This document shows, in pieces, positions 50,844 through 58,310 of a DNA stretch of 64,000 nt (position 1 is the stretch's first letter; every line of letters starts with the position of its first letter). The translations under genes and the position numbers were made by a program. The stretch is from Streptomyces asoensis (GTDB lineage: Bacteria; Actinomycetota; Actinomycetes; Streptomycetales; Streptomycetaceae), in assembly GCF_016860545.1 (NCBI RefSeq), contig NZ_BNEB01000003.1, positions 62,001 through 126,000 on the forward strand. Direction: 5' to 3'. A model generated the notes under the pieces. It was given only the letters and a program-made list of their open reading frames with translations, was not told where the DNA came from and ran no database searches.

Positions 50844-52508
50844 TCAGCCCCGGGTCAGCTTCTTGTAGGTGGCGCGGTGCGGACGCGCGGCGTCCGCACC
50901 CAGCCGCTCGATCTTGTTCTTCTCGTACGACTCGAAGTTGCCCTCGAACCAGAACCACTTGGAGTCGCCCTCGTAGGCGAGGATGTGCGTGGCCACCCGG
51001 TCGAGGAACCACCGGTCGTGGGAGACGACCACGGCCGCACCCGGGAACTCCAGCAGCGCGTTCTCGAGGGAGGACAGCGTCTCGACGTCGAGGTCGTTCG
51101 TCGGCTCGTCGAGGAGGAGCAGGTTGCCGCCCTGCTTGAGGGTGAGCGCGAGGTTCAGACGGTTGCGCTCACCGCCGGAGAGCACACCGGCCGGCTTCTG
51201 CTGGTCCGGGCCCTTGAAGCCGAACGCGGAGACGTACGCGCGGGACGGCATCTCCACCTGCCCGACGTTGATGTAGTCGAGCTCGTCGGAGACCACGGCC
51301 CACAGCGACTTCTTCGGGTCGATGTTCTCGCGGCTCTGGTCGACGTACGAGATCTTGACGGTCTCGCCGACCTTGATCGACCCGGAGTCCGGCTCCTCCA
51401 GCCCCTGGATCATCTTGAACAGCGTGGTCTTGCCCGCGCCGTTCGGGCCGATGATGCCGACGATGCCGTTGCGCGGCAGCGTGAAGCTGAGGTCGTCGAT
51501 CAGCACCTTCTCGCCGAAGGCCTTGGAGAGGTTGCTGACCTCGACGACGATGGAACCCAGACGCGGGCCCGGCGGGATCTGGATCTCCTCGAAGTCCAGC
51601 TTCCGCATCTTGTCGGCCTCGGCCGCCATCTCCTCGTAGCGGGCCAGACGCGCCTTGGACTTGGCCTGACGCCCCTTGGCGTTCGACCGCACCCACTCCA
51701 GCTCCTCCTTCAGACGCTTGGCACGCTTGGCGTCCTTCTGGCCCTCGACCTTGAGGCGGCTGGCCTTGGTGTCGAGGTAGGTGGAGTAGTTGCCCTCGTA
51801 GGGGTGCGCGCGGCCGCGGTCGAGCTCGAGGATCCACTCGGCGACGTTGTCGAGGAAGTACCGGTCGTGGGTGACGGCGACGACGGTGCCGGGGTACTTC
51901 GCGAGGTGCTGCTCCAGCCACTGCACGGACTCGGCGTCCAGGTGGTTGGTGGGCTCGTCGAGGAGCAGCAGGTCGGGGGCCTCCAGCAGCAGCTTGCACA
52001 GTGCGACGCGGCGGCGCTCACCACCGGAGAGGTTGGTGACGGGCCAGTCGCCGGGCGGGCAGCCCAGGGCGTCCATGGCCTGCTCCAGCTGGGTGTCCAG
52101 GTCCCACGCGTTGGCGTGGTCGAGGTCCTCCTGGAGCTTGCCCATCTCGTCGAGCAGCGCGTCGGAGTAGTCGGTCGCCATCAGCTCGGCGACCTCGTTG
52201 AAGCGCTTGAGCTTGCCCATGATCTCGGCTGCGCCGTCCTGCACGTTCTCCAGAACGGTCTTGGACTCGTCGAGCGGCGGCTCCTGGAGCAGCATCCCGA
52301 CGCTGTACCCGGGTGAGAGGAAGGCGTCACCGTTCGAGGGCTGCTCGAGCCCCGCCATGATCTTCAGAACGGTGGACTTACCGGCACCGTTGGGCCCGAC
52401 CACACCGATCTTCGCGCCGGGCAGGAAGCTCAGCGTTACGTCGTCAAGGATGACCTTGTCGCCGTGTGCCTTGCGCGTCTTGCGCATGGTGTAGATGTAC
52501 TCAGCCAA
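50844..52508 (-). CDS. ettA: Energy-dependent translational throttle protein EttA (ABC-F)
   Basis: A 554-residue ribosome-binding ABC-F ATPase that gates the first elongation step according to the ADP/ATP ratio. Two ABC cassettes are complete: Walker A GPNGAGKST and signature LSGGERRRVALCKLLL in the first, GPNGAGKTT and SGGERNRLNLALTL in the second. The arm and linker regions of EttA lie between them. The TTG start at 52508 gives the expected LAEYIYTMRKTRKAHGDK beginning (Met in the protein). No ATG fits better; starts 22 codons upstream extend beyond the family N-terminus. Confidence 0.93.
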   Translation of the reverse strand: MAEYIYTMRKTRKAHGDKVILDDVTLSFLPGAKIGVVGPNGAGKSTVLKIMAGLEQPSNGDAFLSPGYSVGMLLQEPPLDESKTVLENVQDGAAEIMGKLKRFNEVAELMATDYSDALLDEMGKLQEDLDHANAWDLDTQLEQAMDALGCPPGDWPVTNLSGGERRRVALCKLLLEAPDLLLLDEPTNHLDAESVQWLEQHLAKYPGTVVAVTHDRYFLDNVAEWILELDRGRAHPYEGNYSTYLDTKASRLKVEGQKDAKRAKRLKEELEWVRSNAKGRQAKSKARLARYEEMAAEADKMRKLDFEEIQIPPGPRLGSIVVEVSNLSKAFGEKVLIDDLSFTLPRNGIVGIIGPNGAGKTTLFKMIQGLEEPDSGSIKVGETVKISYVDQSRENIDPKKSLWAVVSDELDYINVGQVEMPSRAYVSAFGFKGPDQQKPAGVLSGGERNRLNLALTLKQGGNLLLLDEPTNDLDVETLSSLENALLEFPGAAVVVSHDRWFLDRVATHILAYEGDSKWFWFEGNFESYEKNKIERLGADAARPHRATYKKLTRG

Positions 52509-53408
52509 GAGAAACCGTCCGGCAGCTTGAAATCTGGCAGTGGGCAGATACACCCCATCTTGCCTGACCGCCACCCCTGGGTGGTAACTCGAATAGCGAG
52601 GGGCGTCTGACCTGGGGTTTCGTCGTAGACACCTGCGGCAGGTCTGTCACTGTCGGTCGCCGACGAGTGGCTTCGGCGATCCTCGGACGGCCCAGAGACG
52701 GCCCAGGATTGATCATCGAGTCCGGCTGGCCGACCGACGGCGGGTGCCTTGGACGTGGGTCTCCTGAACCTCAGCCGACGACAGCCAGCCACGACGGCGG
52801 GCCTGCCGACCGACCAGGCGCGCGTATGCCTCGCCGCACCCCCACTGGCCTCAGCCACGCTGCAATCCCGGCGACCAGCGCAAGCCCCGCCGGCGGAAGC
52901 GTTGCGGTAAGACCTTGAGTGATGACCTCTTCGTCCCGAAGCAACTTTGGTGAGGGCTTTGCCGGGGACTGGTGCAGCGCTCACCTGCGCTGACGGTCCG
53001 CAGACGTTCGCGGTCGTCCGTTGATGTTCGTCGGCGTTGTCACGCAGGTACACACTCACCCTCGCTGCCCTTGCGGTGCGGGAAACACCGGTGCGGGAGT
53101 GCTGACGGCTGTCCTACGATCAGTCTGCCTGCGTCGGTCGGCGCGCTGTAGACCCGCAGCACCGGCCCGTTGTGGAGGGGGCCAGCCCGTTCGAGCCGGG
53201 CCAGGTGGGCTGACTCCCCCGCAACCGTCATGCGGATGCTGAGCGAGCACGATGAATAGAGCGTCCCGGCCGCCGTGGCTGGAGCCGACGAGTGAGCGTG
53301 CTCCTGCCGGGGCCCTGCCCAAAGGCAGCGAGCACACTCTGCCGTCTTACCGCTCGCGAATTGCAGACCCCACATCCCGGCCCACCGCACTGTGGCAGGG
53401 TGACCGCC
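52509..53408. other. 900-bp gap at the core/accessory boundary
   Basis: No gene I can support, on either strand. GC is lower than in the core, and short frames have poor codon use. The ettA promoter should lie near 52520-52620. On the minus strand near 53050-52960 is a run of related words (GACAACGCCGACGAACATC, then CGGACGACCGCGAACG). A T-arm-like GCCCG-TTCGAGC-CGGGC lies at 53175-53191 but has no cloverleaf around it. This is a plausible site for the left boundary of the island. Confidence 0.6.
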
Positions 53409-54191
53409 ATGGCGAGCACACCCGAGATGCCCGAGACGTCGCTGCAACTCCTTCGCGTCGACTCCCCGGCCCTGGCCGGCCTGTCCAGGGCCCTGCTGTC
53501 GTTCGCTGAAGCCCAGCGACAGATGCTGGCCGGCCTCGACACGACCGGCCTGTCCAGGACCCTGCTCTCAGTCGCTGAAGCCCAGCGTCGAATGCAGGCC
53601 AACCTCGACACGACCGGCCTGTCCAGGACCCTGCTCTCAGTCGCTGAAGCCCAGCGTCGAATGCAGGCCAACCTCGACACGACCGGCCTGTCCAGGACCC
53701 TGCTCTCGTTCGCTGAAGCCCAGCGACAGATGCAGGCCACCCTCAACCTGACCGGCGGTGCCACCGGCCTATCCCAGCTGATGAGCACGGTGGAGGGGCT
53801 CCGTACCCTCAGTCAGGCTCAGCTCACGACCGCCGCAGCCGCAGTGGAAGACGCTTACCGGGCCATGCCCGAGGACGACGTCCCCGAGGAACTGGTGGCC
53901 GAGCTGGAGGGCACCGTCCGTGACTTCACCGCCTCGGAAGCCATCGAGTACCTCCCGGTCGAGGTGAGCCGCCAGCAGTTTGCTCTGTACGTCGGCGCCG
54001 TCATCATGACGTCCTTGATGACGGTGACATTTTCCAGCGAGACCGCGGACGGCATCCTCGGCAAGTTCCTGGAGCTAAGCGGAATGGTGGCGCTCGTGAT
54101 GGTCGCCGCAGGGAAGGCACACGACCGCGTCACCGGCACCACGCCCGAAGCGAACTCCGACGGCGTTAGCGACAGCCCCGAGGACAGCTGA
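53409..54191 (+). CDS. Membrane protein with four 23-residue tandem repeats
   Basis: A 260-residue protein of unknown function. Residues about 25-116 are four copies of the 23-residue unit LSRTLLSVAEAQRRMQANLDTTG, which should form amphipathic helices or a coiled coil. A helical region (to about residue 185) leads to two hydrophobic segments (about 194-210 and 218-236) and a short polar tail. The ATG has AGGGTG upstream; longer upstream frame is not supported. It faces a DUF4145 gene in the accessory island. A role as a membrane effector or sensor is possible but unproven. Confidence 0.68.
   Translation: MASTPEMPETSLQLLRVDSPALAGLSRALLSFAEAQRQMLAGLDTTGLSRTLLSVAEAQRRMQANLDTTGLSRTLLSVAEAQRRMQANLDTTGLSRTLLSFAEAQRQMQATLNLTGGATGLSQLMSTVEGLRTLSQAQLTTAAAAVEDAYRAMPEDDVPEELVAELEGTVRDFTASEAIEYLPVEVSRQQFALYVGAVIMTSLMTVTFSSETADGILGKFLELSGMVALVMVAAGKAHDRVTGTTPEANSDGVSDSPEDS
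53481..53756 (+). repeat. Four tandem 69-bp repeats inside a coding region
   Basis: Units start at 53481, 53550, 53619 and 53688. Units 2 and 3 are identical over all 69 bases, and units 1 and 4 differ at a few positions. The period is a multiple of three, so copy changes keep the frame. Confidence 0.93.
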
Positions 54192-54507
54192 CCGCTACAG
54201 AATCGGGATCGACTGCGCATAGAGGGCCCGGTCTCCTCAGCCGGGTGCGCCATCAGCTTGGGGCACCTGTGTGATCGGGGGTCCTTCGGTTGAGGCTGGC
54301 CCGGACCATACGCAGGTTCTACGGGCCAGCCTCATCTTTATCAGGTCAATTACGGCACCTTCCGCACCCTGCGCCTCACCGGGGAATCGGCTCGACGTCG
54401 GCCGCTTGAGTACGCCGGAATCCGACCGCGTTCGCGGCTGTTGGTGTCAGCTCCTCGACGCTTGCTTGACAACCTGGCCGGCGTGCGTTCTTGAGATCCT
54501 CAGATCG
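54192..54507. other. 316-bp spacer between converging genes
   Basis: Contains the terminator at 54291-54334 and otherwise nothing recognised. The base composition is near 60% G+C, lower than the core. Confidence 0.6.
54291..54334 (+). terminator. Terminator after the repeat membrane protein gene
   Basis: TGAGGCTGGCCCG (54291-54303) pairs perfectly with CGGGCCAGCCTCA (54322-54334), followed by TCTTTA. Stem 13 bp, loop 18 bases. Confidence 0.75.
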
Positions 54508-55137
54508 TCACGCGCTCTGTTCCGGCTCGTTTGGCTCGTCTGCAGACAGCTCCTGGAGTTCACCGGGCACCTCGAACAGGTTCCGCAGCAGCTGAGTAGT
54601 GAACCTGAGTGCTCTCTCGGCAGTTTCGTGATCCACCCGCTCGTCGCTTGCGTGGGCCCCCACATTGCCAACGGCGCGGATGTGATGCAGGACCGGGGCG
54701 AAAGACTGCGTCACGTGGCCCTCGGCGATCAACTTCTCAATGCTCTTGACGAGCACCTTTTCCTTGATGTCGTAGTGAGCTGCGGCTGCTTCCAGTGTCC
54801 TGCGCAGCTGTACAGCTGCTGCGTCTGGGACCCCGACCCGGAGCACACGCAGGGCGTCATCGTAGTAGCGCGAAACGTCCTCGGGCAGATGCTTGACCTG
54901 ACTATCCGTCATCTTAGACCGAGGCACCATCTCGTAGGCAACGGTGTCAGCGCTCTTAGGCGACGGGTGACGCATCAGAACGGCATTACCGCACGACGGG
55001 CACCCGAGGGTTGCCCAGTACTTGGCATTCCCGAGCTTGTCTTTGACTTCCTGCTGCGCTGCGACAGTTATCAGGCGCGTATTGGTAAGTCCGCACCAGG
55101 GACAGTCAACGAAGGAGTTTCTCTCGTGCCACGGCAT
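54508..55137 (-). CDS. Zinc-ribbon DUF4145 protein
   Basis: A 209-residue protein. An N-terminal zinc ribbon (CPWCG near residue 12, CPSCG near residue 47) is followed by the DUF4145 helical domain (YYDDALRVLRVGVPDAAAVQLRRTLEAAAAHYDI, then the late HHIRAVGNVGAHAS). DUF4145 is found near restriction systems and in other defence loci, where it probably has a regulatory or binding role. The ATG at 55137 is the first start in frame. It is convergent with the repeat membrane protein gene within the island. Confidence 0.82.
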   Translation of the reverse strand: MPWHERNSFVDCPWCGLTNTRLITVAAQQEVKDKLGNAKYWATLGCPSCGNAVLMRHPSPKSADTVAYEMVPRSKMTDSQVKHLPEDVSRYYDDALRVLRVGVPDAAAVQLRRTLEAAAAHYDIKEKVLVKSIEKLIAEGHVTQSFAPVLHHIRAVGNVGAHASDERVDHETAERALRFTTQLLRNLFEVPGELQELSADEPNEPEQSA

Positions 55138-55273
55138 GCACCGAGGATAGGAGCTTCCGGCCCTGTGAGCAGCCAGATTTCACGAAGAGCTCGACTTCCC
55201 TCCTCACCCCACCATCCTCACCAGCTCCCATCCCGTCTGCCGTCGGCCCACACACCGTGGAGCGGGCGTGGTT

Positions 55274-55323
55274 CAGGGCGTCCAGGTGGAGCGCACCACT
55301 GTACGAACGACCTGGACGCCCTG
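55274..55323. repeat. 14-bp perfect inverted repeat
   Basis: CAGGGCGTCCAGGT (55274-55287) faces ACCTGGACGCCCTG (55310-55323) across 22 bases. It lies about 140 bases upstream of the DUF4145 start and could be an operator, a terminator or a recombination site. Confidence 0.65.
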
Positions 55324-55502
55324 GGCCGCGTCTGCTCGGCTCTGCCTGGGTCGACGGGGGACGGGATGGGAGCTCCCCGCGCTCGCCACCAATCGGACGG
55401 CGCTCGCGAACGGCGCCCCCGCCATCCTGGAGCCTGAGCGCCCCCGCCGGAGGCATGTCCTTAACCTGCGGGTGACTCCCCTAGTTCTGCCCGCTGCACG
55501 TA

Positions 55503-55589
55503 GCGCGCCGCCGGGCGCGGCCAGCCGGGGCGAAGACAGGAGGCAGGCCGCGCCGCAGAGGCGGCGCGCGGCCCGCGCCTGCGCGGGCC
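55503..55589. other. Nested GC-rich stem-loop element
   Basis: Outer arms GCGCGCCGCC/GGCGGCGCGC (55503-55512, 55560-55569) enclose inner arms GGCGCGGCC/GGCCGCGCC (55514-55522, 55546-55554) around a 23-base loop. A further perfect repeat GGCCCGCGC/GCGCGGGCC (55570-55578, 55581-55589) abuts it. On the minus strand it follows the RsbW-like operon by 27 bases and could terminate it. Its complexity also fits a structured RNA or a single-strand origin of the rolling-circle element. Confidence 0.6.
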
Positions 55590-55615
55590 CTTGAACCAGT
55601 AGAGAAAGTTGTAAC

Positions 55616-56008
55616 TCAGTCGGTCGTGCGGGGCCTGTGAGGCTTGAAGTCGTGCGCGCACGAGGGAAGTTCCCTGCTCTGACGGTGCGCCACCGGCAGG
55701 AAGAGTGCTGGTCGGACCGTCCATGTGATGCGCGTGCTGACGTGCGTGATGGACACCGTCCAAGGCTCCCGGCGCAAGAGAGCTCGCCTCGTGTCGATGC
55801 GGTCGTCGTGGAGTCGCGTCCACGCCTCCTGGGAAGCGGCGGTGTCCAGGGCCGGTGAGATGGTGCGCAGGATCGTCGCCACCCAGTTGTTTGCCTCGAC
55901 CGCCGAGTAGGCATCGAAGGATCCGAAGAGCGCCGGCGGTTGCTGTCCGGCCAGCCGTTCCGTCCAGCACTCGCACCAGAAGCCCGGGCTGGTCGTCGTC
56001 CTCAGCAT
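55616..56008 (-). CDS. Small hypothetical protein paired with the RsbW-like ATPase
   Basis: A 130-residue soluble protein. It starts with MLRTTTSPGFWCECWTERL and has a Trp/Arg-rich middle (EPWTVSITHVSTRITWTV). No domain is recognised. The ATG overlaps the ATPase-like gene by 7 bases, which supports translation as a pair. The pair is common in Streptomyces accessory regions from what I can recall. A partner or target of the ATPase is the simplest idea. Confidence 0.62.
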   Translation of the reverse strand: MLRTTTSPGFWCECWTERLAGQQPPALFGSFDAYSAVEANNWVATILRTISPALDTAASQEAWTRLHDDRIDTRRALLRREPWTVSITHVSTRITWTVRPALFLPVAHRQSRELPSCAHDFKPHRPRTTD

Positions 56009-56430
56009 GGGTGGCCTCCTCGGCGTACGTCCGTGAAGAGCTCCGCGGTGACCGTGTGGCCGCCGTCGCTGTCGTGGATCACGACCCGGTGAGCGATCGC
56101 GCTGACCATGCCGAGACCCCGGCCGTGTTCGGCGTCTTGGTCCTGGTGCTCGGCCTTAGGGGCCGTGCCGGTGCCTCCGTCGTCCGTCACCGATACCGCC
56201 ACCACCTGCGCCGAGACGGCAACGGCCAGGTGGAAGGTGCCGGACTCCAGGCCGCTCGCCGTATGGAGGATCGCGTTCGCGCTCAGCTCGCTCACGATCA
56301 ACTCGGCGTCCTCGGCAAAGGGGGAGCCGCGCAGGACGTCGCGCGTCCAGCGCCGGGCCCGGCTGACCTCTTCCGGGAAACCTGGGCAAGACAGTCCCCA
56401 GACGCGGGCAGTACTCGTATACTCGTGCAT
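56002..56430 (-). CDS. RsbW-like anti-sigma factor/ATP-binding protein (HATPase)
   Basis: A 142-residue GHKL-type ATPase. The N box ELSANAILHT and the D/G box VSVTDDGGTG, then GRGLGMVSAIA, are present. Single-domain proteins of this kind in Streptomyces act as serine kinases or anti-sigma factors. The ATG at 56430 follows AAAGGAA by 6 bases; a start 10 codons upstream is less well placed. Two element-type operator half-sites lie just upstream (56412-56426), so it is likely under the control of the element's GntR protein. Confidence 0.82.
   Translation of the reverse strand: MHEYTSTARVWGLSCPGFPEEVSRARRWTRDVLRGSPFAEDAELIVSELSANAILHTASGLESGTFHLAVAVSAQVVAVSVTDDGGTGTAPKAEHQDQDAEHGRGLGMVSAIAHRVVIHDSDGGHTVTAELFTDVRRGGHPC
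56412..56426. promoter_or_regulatory. AICE operator A (two TACTCGT half-sites)
   Basis: TACTCGT occurs at 56412 and 56420. On the other strand these read ACGAGTA, the half-site found in the other four operators of the element. They overlap the promoter region of the RsbW-like gene. Confidence 0.55.
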
Positions 56431-56476
56431 ACAAGTTCCTTTATGCTGGTAGGCCGCCATGTGCAGCGGGTTCGGA

Positions 56477-56908
56477 CTAGACGAGTTGCACGCCGTCGTG
56501 GGCGCGGACGGCCGGCGGGGACGCCGCGTCGAGTGCGTCTATGACGCGGATCGCGTACGCCTCGTCGGCGAGTGCGGAGACTTCTTCACGGGTGACCCAC
56601 CGCAGGGCGCGGGTCTCGTCGCCGGTGGTCGGCGTGCCGTCAGCTGCCTCGCAGCGGAACACCAGCGAGACGATCAGGCCCGTCATGTTCTTGTAGACGC
56701 CGGTGAGGATCGCAGGAAGCGCGATCTTGATGCCAGTCTCTTCGAGGACCTCGCGCTGAAGGGCTTCAGGAACGGTCTCCTCGCGTTCGAGGATGCCGCC
56801 CGGCGGTTCCCAGTGACCGTTGTCCCGGCGCTGGATCAGGAGGGCCCGGCCCCGGTCGTCGACGACGACCCCGGCCACGCTCACGGAGTGCGGGCGTTCT
56901 GTGCTCAC
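56477..56908 (-). CDS. Nudix-domain protein, Pif-like (plasmid immunity factor)
   Basis: A 143-residue protein with a full Nudix box (GGILEREETVPEALQ then REVLEETGI). In pSAM2 the Pif protein carries a Nudix motif and blocks entry of a second copy of the element from another cell. The same place beside korSA makes that role likely here. The GTG start at 56908 has GAGGAA close upstream; the frame stays open to 56992 but runs into the GntR promoter. Divergent from the GntR gene. Confidence 0.8.
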   Translation of the reverse strand: MSTERPHSVSVAGVVVDDRGRALLIQRRDNGHWEPPGGILEREETVPEALQREVLEETGIKIALPAILTGVYKNMTGLIVSLVFRCEAADGTPTTGDETRALRWVTREEVSALADEAYAIRVIDALDAASPPAVRAHDGVQLV

Positions 56909-56964
56909 GTTCCTCGGCCCTCTCGGATGGCTAGGCTCTCCACCGTAGCAACAAGCACTCGCCC

Positions 56965-56978
56965 ACTCGTCTAGATAC
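56965..56978. promoter_or_regulatory. AICE operator B (pif/korSA intergenic)
   Basis: ACTCGTCTAGATAC; its other strand reads GTATCTAGACGAGT. It sits between the divergent Nudix and GntR genes, 17 bases from the GntR start, placing both under the same repressor. Confidence 0.65.
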
Positions 56979-56994
56979 CTAAAGGAGTACACAC

Positions 56995-57783
56995 GTGAGC
57001 CCTCTTTCTTCGGGCCTGCTCGGTGATCTCGACCCCACGAGTGATCGTGCGGTCTTTCGGCAGATCGCCGACCAGCTGCGTGAGGCCATCGACCGTGGGC
57101 GATTCAGGGAGGGCGAGAAGCTGCCCTCGGAAGCTGAGCTCGTCGACCACTACGGTGTCTCCCGCATGACGGTGAGGAACTCGTTCTCCATCCTTCAGGG
57201 GGAAGGCCTCGTACACGCCGAGCACGGCAAGGGAGTCTTCGTCCGGCCCCGTCCGCCCGTTCGCCGTCTCGCCTCCGATCGGTTCGCCCGGCGACACCGG
57301 GAGCAAGGGAAGTCGGCCTTCATCGTCGAGGCCGACGCCGTCGGCAGTCACCCCAAGGTCGACAGCCTCGAGGTGAAGGAGGAGAAGGCCAGTCAGGACA
57401 TCTCCACTCGGCTCGGGTCCGTGCGGCGAGTTCTTGCACGTCGGCGCCGGTACCTCCTCGACGGACGGCCGGTCGAGTTCGCCACCTCGTACCTGCCGCT
57501 CGACATCGCCCGCGGTACTCAGATCGCCGAGCCCAACCCCGGCCCCGGAGGCATCTACGCCCGTCTCGAAGAGCTGGGCCACCGCCTCGACCACTTCGAG
57601 GAAGAGATCCGCGCCCGGATGCCCTCTCCCGCCGAGGTTAAGACGCTCCACCTGGCGGCCGGCGTACCCGTGATCCATCTGATCCGGACCGCCTTCGACA
57701 CTGAGGGGCGCCCGGTAGAGGTCTGTGACACGGTCATGGCGGCTGACGCTTACGTCCTGTCGTACCAGCTCCCGGCCACGTGA
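56995..57783 (+). CDS. GntR-family repressor, KorSA-like (HutC/UTRA type)
   Basis: A 262-residue dimeric regulator. The GntR winged helix lies at residues about 17-85 (LREAIDRGRFREGEKLPSEAELVDHYGVSRMTVRNSF), then the UTRA ligand domain. In pSAM2 KorSA represses its own gene and pra, and thus replication and transfer. The GTG start has AAAGGAG 8 bases upstream. The TAGACGAGT motif before its own start and before the other element operons is probably its binding site. Confidence 0.88.
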   Translation: MSPLSSGLLGDLDPTSDRAVFRQIADQLREAIDRGRFREGEKLPSEAELVDHYGVSRMTVRNSFSILQGEGLVHAEHGKGVFVRPRPPVRRLASDRFARRHREQGKSAFIVEADAVGSHPKVDSLEVKEEKASQDISTRLGSVRRVLARRRRYLLDGRPVEFATSYLPLDIARGTQIAEPNPGPGGIYARLEELGHRLDHFEEEIRARMPSPAEVKTLHLAAGVPVIHLIRTAFDTEGRPVEVCDTVMAADAYVLSYQLPAT

Positions 57784-57845
57784 GCGGGTGAGTGACGGGT
57801 GGTGCGCGGGGGTGCTTCCTCGAACTCGTACACCCCAACACGCTT

Positions 57846-57861
57846 ACTCGTATAGACGAGT
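57846..57861. promoter_or_regulatory. AICE operator C
   Basis: ACTCGT-ATAG-ACGAGT is a perfect inverted repeat, the most symmetric of the five sites. It is 93 bases before the Pra-like gene and covers the likely promoter of the transfer operon. Confidence 0.72.
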
Positions 57862-57923
57862 GGTCAAGTTGTGTGGCAAGGTGATCGTCGTGAGCCCGGG
57901 AGATCGGGTTCACAGATCGCATC

Positions 57924-57940
57924 TTGTATAGACGAGTAGA
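57924..57940. promoter_or_regulatory. AICE operator D
   Basis: TTGTATAGACGAGTAGA, 14 bases before the Pra-like start. The right half-site matches the others; the left half is degenerate. With site C it allows two dimers on one promoter. Confidence 0.65.
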
Positions 57941-57953
57941 TAGGAATGCTCCT

Positions 57954-58310
57954 GTGCGCACCATCCGTGTTGAGACCTCCGCCGCGACCGTCCTCCTGAC
58001 GGAAGCGCCTGAGCCGAAGGTCCGCGACCGTCAGACCGGCGAGATCGCCAAGGACGCCGTCAGCGGTGAGGCGCTGATGACCATCGGCGTCGTCTACATC
58101 GAGGACGGTGAGTCCTCGCTGATCAAGGTCACCGTCCCGGAAGGCGGTGTCTCCGAGGGGCTGAACCTCGGGGCTCCGGTCTCGCTGCCGGGGCTCATCG
58201 CCCGGCCGTGGGAGTCCGTGTTCAACGGGCAGCAGCGTCACGGCATCGCCTACCGCGCCGCCGCCGTCACTCCGGCCGCGTTCCCGGCCTCCATGGGGGC
58301 CTCGGCCTGA
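57954..58310 (+). CDS. Pra-like activator, SCO3933-family regulatory protein
   Basis: A 118-residue soluble protein. It has the conserved plan of this AICE family: RTIRVETSAATVLLTEAPEP, DRQTGEIAKDAVSGEALMTI, and a late WESVFNGQQRHGIAYRA. Such proteins are described as activators of AICE replication, integration and excision (Pra in pSAM2). GTG start with AGGAA upstream. Two operators precede it, as expected for the key target of KorSA. Its stop overlaps the start of the translocase gene. Confidence 0.82.
   Translation: MRTIRVETSAATVLLTEAPEPKVRDRQTGEIAKDAVSGEALMTIGVVYIEDGESSLIKVTVPEGGVSEGLNLGAPVSLPGLIARPWESVFNGQQRHGIAYRAAAVTPAAFPASMGASA

Larger units (their letters stand above)
55138..55615. 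other. 478-bp non-coding stretch rich in inverted repeats
   Basis: No gene is supported. It holds a 14-bp inverted repeat (55274-55323) and a larger nested stem-loop element (55503-55589), both listed separately. Frames that cross it on both strands are Arg/Pro-rich and unconvincing. Confidence 0.6.

Noticed and set aside
52667..52918. Small plus-strand coding frame in the gap after ettA
   Set aside because: Poor codon bias, no ribosome site and no recognisable sequence features.
53175..53191. tRNA gene or attachment-site remnant suggested by a T-arm-like GCCCG-TTCGAGC-CGGGC
   Set aside because: No acceptor, D-arm or anticodon stem can be built around it, and the true att sequence after int is outside the window.
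53481..53756. Possible CRISPR array from the 69-bp repeats
   Set aside because: Units are contiguous without unique spacers, in frame with a gene, and no cas gene is present.
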